NCBI GenBank assembly: GCA_902541695.1
Contig: CACBRT010000012.1
Span: 1 to 32,271, forward strand
DNA length: 32,271 nt
DNA from: an uncultured Alphaproteobacteria bacterium
GTDB taxonomy: Bacteria > Pseudomonadota > Alphaproteobacteria > Rhodobacterales > Rhodobacteraceae
Reading direction: 5' to 3'
Shown in pieces: positions 14,045 to 22,934 of the stretch (position 1 is the first letter of the stretch; every line of letters starts with the position of its first letter). The position numbers were made by a program, and so were the translations under genes. Under the pieces are notes generated by a model. That model was not told the origin of the DNA and ran no database searches. It saw nothing but the letters and a program-made list of their open reading frames with translations.

Positions 14045-16415
14045 ACTCATAATTTCCCCGAACTCTCAATTTTTCTGGATCAAAATGAGGAAACCTTACT
14101 ATCTTAGCAGGTATTCTTTTTTGATGACCGTCTAACTGACCAATTTCAAGTTCTGTTCCCAGTTCAGAATGCTCAATTACTATTCTAGCAAGAGCAATTG
14201 TTCTATCTAAATAAGGTGATTTTGTAGCCGAAGTTATTTCTCCTACTTGAGCTCTACCAATTCGAATACAGTCCCCACTATTTGGTACTAAACCACCTTT
14301 AATATCTAAGCCCACCAATTTTTTTTGTAGATTCATTTTTCTTTTTTCTAATGCACTTCTACCAATAAAATCAGATTTTTTTGACTTCAGAGGAACAGTA
14401 AACCCAATTCCAGCCTCAAAAGGATCAATTTGATCATTAAACTCATAACCTGCAAAAATTAAACCTGCTTCAATTCTTAACATATTTAATGCCTCAAGAC
14501 CTAGAGGAGTTAAACCAAAACCTTGTCCTTCTTTCCAAATTTTCTTAAAAATTTCTTCAGCATCTTTGGGATGACAGAAAACTTCATATCCAAGCTCACC
14601 TGAGTAACCAGTTCTGCTAACTACACAGGACGGACCATGAAAATCGTTTAGACGAGCTACTGCAAATCGAAACCACTGTAATTCATTCATATTTGGTTGT
14701 GATGGAGCAGTCCAAATTACTTTTTCAAGAATTTCCCTACTTTTGGGTCCTTGAAGTGCAATATTGCAAAGTTGATCTGTTGAATTTCTAACCCATGCAT
14801 CAATTTGCATTTTTTTTGCTTGTTCCTGTAGCCATATACCGCTCAAATCATTACCACCAACCCATCTAAAATTATTATCACCTAAGCGAAAAACTGTACC
14901 ATCGTCGATCATCCCTCCATGCTCATAACACATAGCAGTATAGACAACTTGACCAACTGAAAGCTTCTCCATATCCCTAGTTACACAATTTTGCATTAAT
15001 TCTTTTGCATCTGGCCCAGTCACCTCATATTTTCTTAAAGGAGATAGATCCATAATTGCTGCCTTCTCTCTACAGGCCCAGTATTCACTTATGACACCAT
15101 AATTTGTCATATTATTTGGAAGCCAGTAACCACTATACTCAGTGAAGTTTCTTGTATAATTTGAAAAAGAAGAATGGAAACCTGTTTGTTTTGTTTGTTC
15201 CATATCAGCCTCCGTTGTTTTTCTCCAACCAATGGACTTTTTGAAATATAAATCTTTTGAATATGTTCTTACTTGAATATCAGTAGGATTCCAGCCATTT
15301 GCTGGATCTACATCACAAGGACATGCAGTAGAAATACACACAAGATCAGTCAAAGCTTTTAGTAATACATAATCACCAGGCCTAGACCACGGTTCATCCA
15401 TCCCAAGGTTATTTGTATCGTCAAGCATTGTATTAAAGAAAAAGTTTATAGCTGGCCAACCACCTCTTGGTTTAATATTGTATTGTGATAAATCTATATT
15501 CATATTGTCTGAACAATTAATATGCCCAGGATAACCCAAATCTTCATAGTATCTTGCAGTACATGCAAGACCAAAGGTATCATGTCTACCACAAGTGTCT
15601 TGAATAATTTCTACTAAAGGCTCATGATCCAAAGTCCAATATTTAGAAAAAATACCTGGACTAGGATAAAGAGATCCCATTAAACTCCTTGTGGTAGTAG
15701 GGTCAATATCACGTTCGATACCTTTATCTAATTGACTAAGACTAAAAGCTTGAAAATCAGAGCATTCCCTACCCTGAACATCTAAAATTTGAATATATTG
15801 TCCTTCTTTTACGAGATAAGATTTTGCTTCTCCAGGCAAAATATTTTTATCTATTATTGGGTCAGAAAGAGGATCTGGCGGTAATAATCCACCTTTTGCA
15901 AATCCAGGATTTAATCGTTTTATATAGACGATCAATTCGGTAGGGACATTTTGTGCTTCCGGTAACATATGTTCACCAGTTGCAGCTACAATCAATAACC
16001 CATCGGAAGAGGCAACAAATTCTTCTGTATCACCTGGCTTTGAACCATCTTGGAAAACCCTAATAGCATCTGCATTATTAATGTCAAAATTTGACCTTGA
16101 GAGTGCATCAAGAACTTTCTGACCTGATTGATCCCCTGTAGATAAAAGCTTAATTAAAAACTCTGGTTTTCCTGAACTCTTTGCTCCTAATATAGATGCA
16201 TCTGAAATACCTAAAGGATTAAAAAAAACTAACTCTCCTAGTTGAAGACCTTCCTTATCAACTATGGTTATTTCATCCCCTTTATTGATTTCTAAACCTC
16301 TACTTCCGCATCCAGGTACTACATACCTTTCTATGCCATGAGGTAATAATGGCAAACCAGGAAATTTGTTAGACCCAGAAATCATAGGTTTTTCAATAAT
16401 GTCTATTAAACCCAT
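14043..16415 (-). CDS. tdm: Trimethylamine N-oxide demethylase
   Basis: 790 residues, the size and two-part layout of Tdm. The N-terminal half (~1-400) holds DUF1989-type repeats: V-P-G-C-G-S-R-G-L-E, then L-D-V-Q-G-R-E-C-S-D-F-Q near 211-222. The cysteines expected to bind the metal are C275 (D-T-C-G-R-H-D) and C365/C367 (S-T-A-C-P-C-D-V-D). The C-terminal half (~430-790) is a GcvT-like tetrahydrofolate domain (Y-W-A-C-R-E-K-A-A-I-M-D-L-S, S-R-T-G-Y-S-G-E-L-G-Y-E, R-I-E-A-G-L). The enzyme splits TMAO into dimethylamine and formaldehyde, which THF can capture. The start codon overlaps the cupin stop by one base (TAATG), implying coupled translation. It is the last gene of the long - strand run with tmm and tmoXVW. 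Confidence 0.93.
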   Translation of the reverse strand: MGLIDIIEKPMISGSNKFPGLPLLPHGIERYVVPGCGSRGLEINKGDEITIVDKEGLQLGELVFFNPLGISDASILGAKSSGKPEFLIKLLSTGDQSGQKVLDALSRSNFDINNADAIRVFQDGSKPGDTEEFVASSDGLLIVAATGEHMLPEAQNVPTELIVYIKRLNPGFAKGGLLPPDPLSDPIIDKNILPGEAKSYLVKEGQYIQILDVQGRECSDFQAFSLSQLDKGIERDIDPTTTRSLMGSLYPSPGIFSKYWTLDHEPLVEIIQDTCGRHDTFGLACTARYYEDLGYPGHINCSDNMNIDLSQYNIKPRGGWPAINFFFNTMLDDTNNLGMDEPWSRPGDYVLLKALTDLVCISTACPCDVDPANGWNPTDIQVRTYSKDLYFKKSIGWRKTTEADMEQTKQTGFHSSFSNYTRNFTEYSGYWLPNNMTNYGVISEYWACREKAAIMDLSPLRKYEVTGPDAKELMQNCVTRDMEKLSVGQVVYTAMCYEHGGMIDDGTVFRLGDNNFRWVGGNDLSGIWLQEQAKKMQIDAWVRNSTDQLCNIALQGPKSREILEKVIWTAPSQPNMNELQWFRFAVARLNDFHGPSCVVSRTGYSGELGYEVFCHPKDAEEIFKKIWKEGQGFGLTPLGLEALNMLRIEAGLIFAGYEFNDQIDPFEAGIGFTVPLKSKKSDFIGRSALEKRKMNLQKKLVGLDIKGGLVPNSGDCIRIGRAQVGEITSATKSPYLDRTIALARIVIEHSELGTELEIGQLDGHQKRIPAKIVRFPHFDPEKLRVRGNYE

Positions 16416-16786
16416 TACATTTCTTCCTTATCAAGATCTACGACTTTGCCTCTATGTGTAACTACTATTACACATCCTGAAGGTGAGTGGCTATAATGTT
16501 TTGATCCTCCACTTAAAGATACAAAATCGCCTTCTTTGTAGATATATCCATCATTGTCAACTAGATCTCCTTTTAACATAAAAAACTCCTCAGGACCTTG
16601 ATGCTCGTGAGGATTTGATCTAGCATTAGGACCCATTTTATAAAGATATGAACCTTGACCAGATTTAGGATCATAACTTAGATTGAACCACCAAACATTT
16701 TCATCTGGTAGTCCTGGTTGGTCAAGTAATTCCCAATTTAAGTTGTTAATATTAGCAACTTTTCTTAAATCATTTAACTTATCCAT
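16415..16786 (-). CDS. Small cupin protein coupled to tdm
   Basis: 123 residues with one cupin fold. Candidate metal ligands are H60 and H62 in N-P-H-E-H-Q, E66/E67 in G-P-E-E-F-F, and H97 or H100 in S-K-H-Y-S-H. L-x-G-D-L and K-E-G-D-F-V mark the two half-barrels. No signal peptide. The gene lies between tmoW (28-base gap) and tdm (one-base overlap), so its product is probably made in step with Tdm. Function is not known to me: it could bind a metal, help load Tdm, or act on dimethylamine/formaldehyde adducts. All of these are inference. Confidence 0.85.
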   Translation of the reverse strand: MDKLNDLRKVANINNLNWELLDQPGLPDENVWWFNLSYDPKSGQGSYLYKMGPNARSNPHEHQGPEEFFMLKGDLVDNDGYIYKEGDFVSLSGGSKHYSHSPSGCVIVVTHRGKVVDLDKEEM

Positions 16787-16814
16787 TATTCAAATTTTCC
16801 TTTAGAAAATTTTA

Positions 16815-18800
16815 CTACTTAATTAGTCCAAATTCTTTCTTTTTTATATTTGACCACTCTACCAGCAGTCTATCAGCAGTTAATCCAATCAAAGAGACAC
16901 ATAAACCTATAACTAAGCCTTTACCACCGTCGTTAAACGATAATGCCCTAAAAATCTCTTGTGATAAATCAACTGTTCCAATAAATCCAGCGATCATAAC
17001 CATAAATAGTGCAAACATCAAAGTTTGATTAATTCCTAATAGAATTTCAGGAAAAGCTAAAGGCATTCTAACTTTCCACAATATTTGAGACTCACTACAA
17101 CCTGACATTTTCGCTGCCTCTATAATTTGGGAAGGAACATTTCTTAACCCAAAAATTGTATACCTAGTTATGGGAATACTGGCATAAACCACAATTGCAA
17201 AAATGGCTGAAACATCGCTTATTTGAAAAAGCATCACAGCTGGTAATAAATAAATAAATGAGGGAAAAGTTTGAAAAGTATCACAAATGTTAAGAATAAG
17301 TTTAGTAGTACTTTTTTTTCTAGAAGCCCAAATTGCAACTGGTACTCCAAATCCCACACTTATTATCATCGCAACAGATACCATATAAAGAGTAATCATT
17401 GCTCTCACCCAATATCCAGATGCAGCTATTAAAAAAATAAAAAACATTACAGTCATTGCCAATTTGAATTTTCCTAATTTCCATCCAGCACATCCAACTA
17501 AAACTATAACAGCAACCCAAGGCATGGATTGAAACATTGCTTTTGTTGGCATAAAAAAGTACACCAACAAAAAATCTCTAAAAATTCCTAAAGGAACAAA
17601 AAGAGATGTAGTTATGAATTTTATTCCCCAATCTAAATATCCTGAAATAGAAATAGTATACTCTTTTGGTAATTGTATTGCTGCGGCTGTTAGTAAGCTC
17701 AAAATAAAAGAAAAAACCACAATAATAAGAGCACCAAAAAGATAAGGGTTTCTTTTCCAAAATACACCTTCTATTTTTCTTTTGGGTTCCTTGAGAACTA
17801 AAGCTTGGCTATAGCGATCTAAAGTAATCGCTATAAATACAACTGCAACTCCTATTTCAAATGCTTGACCCAACCGCAAATTCTGCAAACGTGCTAAAAG
17901 ATCATGACCTAAACCTGGTTGACCAATAAAAGAAGCAATTACTACCATAGCCAAGCACTGCATGATTACTTGATTTATTCCAAGCATTAAGGAGGATCTA
18001 GCACCTGGTAATTCAACTTTAAAGAGCATTTGCCATTTATTACAACCATTCATTCTACCCGCTTCAATGATTTCAGAAGAAAGTTCTTTTAACCCTAAAA
18101 TAGTTAATCTTGTCATTGGAGGGAATGCAAAAATAACTGTAGCGATGACTCCAGCTTTAGCTCCTACCCCACAAAATATTGCCACCAAAATCAGATATGA
18201 AAAATGTGGTAAAGATTGCAAAATATTGAGTAAAGGATTTAACAATCTCTCTGCAATTTTAAATTTAGCTCCTAGTATACCTAATAAAATTCCAATTATA
18301 ACTGCCAATGGAACTGAAACTGCAATTGCTGCTAATGTCTTCATAGAAAGCGTCCAAATACCCCTTAAGCTAAAAATTGCGAGATACAGAACACAAGCTC
18401 CGCCCAAAATTGCTAGATTTACACCTCTTAGATATAAACCTAAAATAATCACTAAACCTAAAATCATTACCCAAGGCATTGGACCCAAAGGAATTGTATT
18501 AAAACCTTTATAAAGTAATGCTTCTGTAAAATCTAAAGGAATGTCAATTAAATTTGCAATAGAGCGTGTAAATTCTCTAAAGGTAAAAAAACCAAAGATT
18601 TCATAATTTCTTAAGATATCTATTAAATTATTCACCCATTGCACAAATGGAATCATACCCTCTATTGTTCCACATCCTCCTAAACAACTCTTTGGTGGTA
18701 CAACCCCCCATTCAGGTAGAAAGGGTTTAATAATCCACAAAAGGATAAAAGGATAAATGAACCAATAATTTTTAAATCTCTCAAAAATTATATTATTCAT
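16815..18800 (-). CDS. tmoW: TMAO ABC transporter permease (two fused permease units)
   Basis: 661 residues from the ATG at 18800; a GTG at 18815 would give 666. Two complete ProW-like permease units are joined in one chain. Each has the EAA-type loop that contacts the ATPase: E-A-G-R-M-N-G-C-N-K-W-Q-M-L-F-K-V-E-L-P in the first half and E-A-A-K-M-S-G-C-S-E-S-Q-I-L-W-K-V-R-M-P in the second. A dozen or more hydrophobic segments are visible. This duplicated form is typical of TmoW; a glycine betaine/choline permease is the alternative. The start overlaps the tmoV stop by eight bases (23 with the GTG start), and the cupin-tdm pair follows. It forms the membrane channel of the TMAO importer. Confidence 0.88.
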   Translation of the reverse strand: MNNIIFERFKNYWFIYPFILLWIIKPFLPEWGVVPPKSCLGGCGTIEGMIPFVQWVNNLIDILRNYEIFGFFTFREFTRSIANLIDIPLDFTEALLYKGFNTIPLGPMPWVMILGLVIILGLYLRGVNLAILGGACVLYLAIFSLRGIWTLSMKTLAAIAVSVPLAVIIGILLGILGAKFKIAERLLNPLLNILQSLPHFSYLILVAIFCGVGAKAGVIATVIFAFPPMTRLTILGLKELSSEIIEAGRMNGCNKWQMLFKVELPGARSSLMLGINQVIMQCLAMVVIASFIGQPGLGHDLLARLQNLRLGQAFEIGVAVVFIAITLDRYSQALVLKEPKRKIEGVFWKRNPYLFGALIIVVFSFILSLLTAAAIQLPKEYTISISGYLDWGIKFITTSLFVPLGIFRDFLLVYFFMPTKAMFQSMPWVAVIVLVGCAGWKLGKFKLAMTVMFFIFLIAASGYWVRAMITLYMVSVAMIISVGFGVPVAIWASRKKSTTKLILNICDTFQTFPSFIYLLPAVMLFQISDVSAIFAIVVYASIPITRYTIFGLRNVPSQIIEAAKMSGCSESQILWKVRMPLAFPEILLGINQTLMFALFMVMIAGFIGTVDLSQEIFRALSFNDGGKGLVIGLCVSLIGLTADRLLVEWSNIKKKEFGLIK

Positions 18801-19830
18801 GGTTTTCTTTATCACTAAACAGAATTTCTATAATTTGGTCTTTTGTTAATTCACCACATACTTCTCCATTATCATCTACAACAGTTGCAACAGAATTAGA
18901 TGAGATTATTTTAGGCGCTACAGATGAAATTTTGTCGCTTTTATTTACCTTTAAAGTACTGTCCTTAAGTTTTTTTGTAGTTTTCATAATAGATCCTACA
19001 GATAAAAGTTTTGCTCTCGGTATATCCTTAGTAAATTCTGCTACATAATCATTTGATGGATTTGTTATTAATTCCTCTGCACTACCGATCTGTACAATTT
19101 TACCTTCATACATAATCGCAATTCTATCAGCCAATCTAATTGCTTCATCAAAATCATGAGTTATGAATACTATTGTCTTATTAAGAAGATTTTGAAGTCG
19201 GATAAATTCATTCTGCATTTCTTTTCTAATTAGTGGATCTAGTGCAGAAAAAGGTTCATCCAAAAACCAAATATTAGGTTCAACGGCCAAAGATCTTGCT
19301 AATCCCACTCTTTGTTGTTGCCCTCCCGATAACTCTCTAGGATAATATTTTGATCTGCCCTGAAGTCCAACTAGATCAATAATTTCTAAAGCTCTTTTCT
19401 CTCTTTTCTCTCTGCTAATACCCTGAACTTCCAAAGGAAAAGCAATATTGTCTAATACATTTCTGTGAGGCATCAACGCAAAGTTCTGGAAAACCATGCC
19501 CATTTTGTGTCGCCGAATTTCTATTAACTCCTTATCTGTTGCTTTTAGTAAATCTGAGCCCTCAAAATATATTTCACCACTCGTTGGTTCAATTAATCTA
19601 GTCATACATCTGACTAAACTTGATTTACCAGAACCACTAAGACCCATAATAACTAGTATTTCCCCTTCATAAACATCAATCGATGCATTAAAGACTGCAG
19701 GGATATATTGTGACTCCTTAAGATCTTTTATAGTGGGATTAAAATTTTTGCTTGCGAGATATTTTGACGGATTTGATCCGTATAATTTCCAAACATTTTT
19801 ACAAGATATGGCTTTGGAGTTTTTTGGCAT
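18793..19830 (-). CDS. tmoV: TMAO ABC transporter ATP-binding protein
   Basis: 345 residues. Walker A is G-L-S-G-S-G-K-S-S (63-71), the signature L-S-G-G-Q-Q-Q-R starts at 167, Walker B is W-F-L-D-E-P (188-193), and the H-loop is F-I-T-H-D-F-D-E-A. It has the ProV/OpuA layout, with ~45 residues before the ATPase core and a short C-terminal regulatory-like region (V-A-T-V-V-D-D-N-G-E-V) recalling one CBS unit rather than two. It powers TMAO import with TmoX and TmoW. It is separated from tmoX by an 80-base gap with a stem-loop and overlaps tmoW. Confidence 0.9.
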   Translation of the reverse strand: MPKNSKAISCKNVWKLYGSNPSKYLASKNFNPTIKDLKESQYIPAVFNASIDVYEGEILVIMGLSGSGKSSLVRCMTRLIEPTSGEIYFEGSDLLKATDKELIEIRRHKMGMVFQNFALMPHRNVLDNIAFPLEVQGISREKREKRALEIIDLVGLQGRSKYYPRELSGGQQQRVGLARSLAVEPNIWFLDEPFSALDPLIRKEMQNEFIRLQNLLNKTIVFITHDFDEAIRLADRIAIMYEGKIVQIGSAEELITNPSNDYVAEFTKDIPRAKLLSVGSIMKTTKKLKDSTLKVNKSDKISSVAPKIISSNSVATVVDDNGEVCGELTKDQIIEILFSDKENHE

Positions 19831-19855
19831 TTTTCTATTTAATTACAACTTAGTA

Positions 19856-19886
19856 ATGCCGATTGGCCCAAAAGTCCAATCGGCAT
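19856..19886. other. Intergenic stem-loop between tmoX and tmoV
   Basis: A perfect 11-bp inverted repeat (ATGCCGATTGG / CCAATCGGCAT) with a nine-base loop. On the transcribed - strand no U-tract follows it, so it is not a standard terminator. It may protect the tmoX 3' end and let the binding protein be made in excess, or slow read-through into tmoV. Confidence 0.7.
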
Positions 19887-19910
19887 ATTATTGTGATAAA
19901 TAAATTAAAT

Positions 19911-20870
19911 TTATTTAATCCATTTTTCCCATTTTGATTTGTGATCTTTCAACCACTGCTGAGCAGCCTCAGAAATTTCCATACCATCAGTATCAACATA
20001 ATTTGCCATTTTATCTATATCTGGGCCTGAAAAATTCATCTGCTTAGCAATATTGAAAGCCTTAGGGTGATTTTTTTCAAAATCTTTATTTACTCCAATT
20101 TTCAAATAACCGTTGGCTGGGTTACCACAATCATACAAAGCATTAGGATTTACCCCCCATGATGCATCAGAAGTGCATTTTGGATCATGCTTAGGAAATT
20201 CAACAAATTTTCCTTCATATTTTGCTCCAATAAAGTTTGGTGACCAATTAAATATTACCACTGGCTTTTTTTGTGCTACAGCTGCATCCAATTCCGCCCA
20301 TATTGCACCTGCTGAACCTGCGTTCCTGACAACAAAATTCATACCTAAAGCTTCTACCTTTTCTGCATCATGCTTTAGCCAATCAACTGGTCCTCCAATA
20401 AAAACACCTTTTCCACCTGAATCTGCCCTTGCAAACATATCAGAGCATTTAGCTAAGGCTTCCCAATCAGGTAATCCAGGACAAACTTCTTCAATGTAAA
20501 CTGGGTACCACCAATCCTCACGAGTTACAGCATCATGAGTTAGTAAATCTATAACACCACCAGTTGCTACAGCTTTATCAAATGATGCACCAAAGGCTCC
20601 TTCCCAAACTTCATGAACTATATCAATATCCCCATCTGCCATAGCTTGATATACGGTTTGACTATCCATGGATACATACTCAATTTTTTCACCAACCATT
20701 TTAAAAAGTTCACCAACTACTTCAGCACCTACTAATTGGCTTGACCAGTTGTGAGTAGGAATTTTTATCACACCACTACTGTCAGCATTGGCTGAAGCTG
20801 AAAATAATGCCGTAATAAAAAAACATAAAGCTATAAATTTAGCTCTTAGTACTAAAAAACTATGTTTCAT
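19911..20870 (-). CDS. tmoX: TMAO-binding periplasmic protein of the ABC importer
   Basis: 319 residues with a clear Sec signal peptide: basic M-K-H-S-F-L-V-L-R-A-K, hydrophobic core, and cleavage likely after A-N-A (29/30). The mature part has the OpuAC/ProX fold and is rich in Trp at positions expected to build an aromatic cage for a quaternary or N-oxide head group: W42, W89 (H-E-V-W-E), W120/W121, W136, W164, W191 and W209 (F-N-W-S-P-N-F). E127/E128 lie close to the W-W pair. This composition matches TmoX as I know it; glycine betaine binding is the alternative. It is directly downstream of tmm, with GGGAG before the ATG, and upstream of tmoV and tmoW. Confidence 0.88.
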   Translation of the reverse strand: MKHSFLVLRAKFIALCFFITALFSASANADSSGVIKIPTHNWSSQLVGAEVVGELFKMVGEKIEYVSMDSQTVYQAMADGDIDIVHEVWEGAFGASFDKAVATGGVIDLLTHDAVTREDWWYPVYIEEVCPGLPDWEALAKCSDMFARADSGGKGVFIGGPVDWLKHDAEKVEALGMNFVVRNAGSAGAIWAELDAAVAQKKPVVIFNWSPNFIGAKYEGKFVEFPKHDPKCTSDASWGVNPNALYDCGNPANGYLKIGVNKDFEKNHPKAFNIAKQMNFSGPDIDKMANYVDTDGMEISEAAQQWLKDHKSKWEKWIK

Positions 20871-20951
20871 TTTTCTTCTCCCTTTTTGCTAAGTTTAAGT
20901 TTAAATATAATTTCTGCTCAATTCTTTTTACCAATATTAAACTAATAAGCC

Positions 20952-22292
20952 TCATTTCAAATAAACTTCCATTCTATCATCAAGTTCCTCTTTCCATGGT
21001 TTATTATAAGATGGAGAAACTGAACTATCCATCGGCGAGGTAAATCCTCCTTGGTCTCTAAAAGTCATAATATTTTTCTTTTTATGTTTTTTCCATAAGA
21101 AAAAGGCCTCATTTGCTGCATCGACATTAAAATCAGGGTAATCTGTTTCTGATATAAGTTCACGCACATAATCACCTTGATATCTAATGCAGGCATAATC
21201 ATCCTCTAAAGCATCTTCCATTTTCTCTCTCTCAATAGGGTCAGCGTATAATGTAGAGGAATTTGGCATTTTAATTTTTCCTAGTATTAAGTCTCTTGCA
21301 TACCAAGCTTGTGCATCAAACATATTGAAAGTGTACCATTGATCCTGCATCCCTAAGTAGAATAATCTAGGATTTTTAGTCCAAACAATCCCTTTATATA
21401 AGTTAGCAGTTGCAAGTCTATTTGCAGTTTTGAGTCTCAAATCATCTGGTAGAAATGGAAAATGATGCTGATAACCGGTACACAGTATAATTGCATCGAT
21501 TTCACTTTCACTCCCGTCTTTAAAAAATGCTTTATTACCCACAGTTTTTACCAATGCGGGAACTTCTTTCCAGTTTTCAGGCCAATCAAAACCCATTGGT
21601 GCAGTCCTATGAGCGACAATTACTGATTTACATCCATATTTCCAACATTGTGAACCAATATCCTCTGCGGAATAACTTGTTCCCAAAATTAAAATATTTT
21701 TATTTGTAAATTCTCTTGCATCTCTAAAATCATGGGCATGCAGTATCCTACCATTAAAGCTATCAAAACCTTCGTAAAATGGAACATTAGGAGTAGAAAA
21801 ATGCCCAGTGGCAACTACTAAATAATCAAAAAAATCTGTTACTTCGGTATCTTTTTTTGTATCTCTAGAAACTACTTCAAATTGTTTTTTATTCTCATAA
21901 AATCTTACATCACGCACTATAGTATTAAAACGAATTTTATTTCTAAAATTTGTTTTTTCTAGTCGGCCTTTTATGTAATCGAATAATACAGATCTTGGCG
22001 GGTATGAGGCAATATCTTTACCAAAATGTTCTTTGAAAGTATAATCAGCAAATTCCAAACCTTCTTTAGGGCCATTTGACCACAAATATCGATACATTGA
22101 TCCGTGGCAAGGATCTCCGGCTTCATCAACGCCAGTTCGCCAGGTATAATTCCATAACCCCCCCCAATCAGATTGCTTTTCAAAACAAACTATTTCTGGA
22201 ATCTCATTTCCCTTGCTTTGAGCTCTTTCAAAAGCCCTTAGTTGGGAAAGTCCAGACGGACCAGCTCCAATTATACCTACTTTTTTTTTCAT
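20952..22292 (-). CDS. tmm: Trimethylamine monooxygenase (flavin-containing)
   Basis: 446 residues, the usual Tmm length. FAD motif G9-x-G11-x-x-G14; the FMO fingerprint F179-x-G-x-x-x-H-x-x-x-F189 ([11 protein letters not shown]); NADPH motif [10 protein letters not shown] from 204, whose Y207 matches the mobile tyrosine described for bacterial Tmm. D-W-G-G-L-W-N-Y and [15 protein letters not shown] are characteristic of Tmm rather than other FMOs. It oxidises trimethylamine to TMAO with NADPH and O2 in the cytoplasm, and may also act on dimethyl sulfide. A G5 ribosome site is visible. It follows the 190-residue unknown gene by 69 bases, without a convincing promoter between them, and precedes tmoX. 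Confidence 0.95.
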   Translation of the reverse strand: MKKKVGIIGAGPSGLSQLRAFERAQSKGNEIPEIVCFEKQSDWGGLWNYTWRTGVDEAGDPCHGSMYRYLWSNGPKEGLEFADYTFKEHFGKDIASYPPRSVLFDYIKGRLEKTNFRNKIRFNTIVRDVRFYENKKQFEVVSRDTKKDTEVTDFFDYLVVATGHFSTPNVPFYEGFDSFNGRILHAHDFRDAREFTNKNILILGTSYSAEDIGSQCWKYGCKSVIVAHRTAPMGFDWPENWKEVPALVKTVGNKAFFKDGSESEIDAIILCTGYQHHFPFLPDDLRLKTANRLATANLYKGIVWTKNPRLFYLGMQDQWYTFNMFDAQAWYARDLILGKIKMPNSSTLYADPIEREKMEDALEDDYACIRYQGDYVRELISETDYPDFNVDAANEAFFLWKKHKKKNIMTFRDQGGFTSPMDSSVSPSYNKPWKEELDDRMEVYLK

Positions 22293-22299
22293 TATTATT

Positions 22300-22304
22300 C
22301 CCCC
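22300..22304 (-). promoter_or_regulatory. G5 Shine-Dalgarno of tmm
   Basis: On the - strand GGGGG-AATAATA leads to the ATG at 22292, matching the G-run sites before amt, the DUF1185 gene, the luciferase-like gene and the class II amidotransferase gene. Confidence 0.55.
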
Positions 22305-22361
22305 ATTAAAATAGTGTTAAATTTTTTTTTAAAAGTCAATTACTTACTTAAAATAACTCCC

Positions 22362-22934
22362 TTAAAAATCATTCCATTTTGGGCAAAAACTTAAAACTAT
22401 AGTTTCAGGATGTATATTAATATTAAAAAGCTGATTATGTGATATTGTTGAGTGATATAAAAATTCTGACTTTTCCAACTGAATTACGTTAAATTTAACG
22501 TCAAATCTATGTGAAAAGGCTTCAAATAATAGCCTGCAAACCCCTTTTTCAATTAGTGTCTTTGCTATTTCAGATTCAGGAGTAAAAGTAGCAGTTAATA
22601 TGTCTGAAAATTCTTTATTTTTCTGATAATATGAAGATGACAATAACCTAATTGCTTGTTCTCTTCTTTGAGAAGGATCGTTAGTTTTTTTTGCAATATG
22701 CTTAAATTCAGATAAAAGGGAAAATTCAGGTAATTTATGAATAAGAGTTATAATCTTACAAATTGGCTCTTTTTGTTTGTCCAAATACAAATTAGGCATA
22801 ATTGAGTCATCAGGTTTTCCAAAATTATCACGCATGATCATTTGTCTCGCACGACACTGGAATTTAACAAATTTTTCCTGCTCGCTAGGAAGCACTGATC
22901 GAGTATTATTTTCATAAAAATTATTCCTAATCAT
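22362..22934 (-). CDS. Unknown conserved-looking protein (190 residues)
   Basis: I do not recognise a family. The protein is soluble, with no signal peptide or membrane segment. The first ~60 residues contain a basic helix (F-V-K-F-Q-C-R-A-R-Q-M-I-M-R) and P-D-D-S-I-M-P. The middle is helical (R-R-E-Q-A-I-R-L-L-S-S-S-Y-Y-Q) and the C-terminal third is mixed alpha/beta, ending F-C-P-K-W-N-D-F. Its ATG overlaps the nitrilase stop by one base (TGATG), so it is translationally coupled to the amidase and belongs to the operon that starts with the SoxB-like oxidoreductase. It is the last gene before tmm. Coupling and frame integrity over 190 codons support a real gene. Confidence 0.8.
   Translation of the reverse strand: MIRNNFYENNTRSVLPSEQEKFVKFQCRARQMIMRDNFGKPDDSIMPNLYLDKQKEPICKIITLIHKLPEFSLLSEFKHIAKKTNDPSQRREQAIRLLSSSYYQKNKEFSDILTATFTPESEIAKTLIEKGVCRLLFEAFSHRFDVKFNVIQLEKSEFLYHSTISHNQLFNINIHPETIVLSFCPKWNDF

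Noticed and set aside
18067-18513. 148-codon open frame on + inside tmoW
   Set aside because: It is antisense to a well-supported permease gene, has no ribosome site, and its repetitive Ile/Lys/Pro composition is that of an antisense frame of a membrane protein.
20113-20499. 128-codon open frame on + inside tmoX
   Set aside because: Lies wholly antisense to the Trp-rich binding protein with no independent signal of translation.
18793-20870. Glycine betaine/proline (ProVWX) importer
   Set aside because: The fused permease, and position between tmm and tdm, favour TMAO (TmoXVW); betaine as an additional substrate cannot be excluded.
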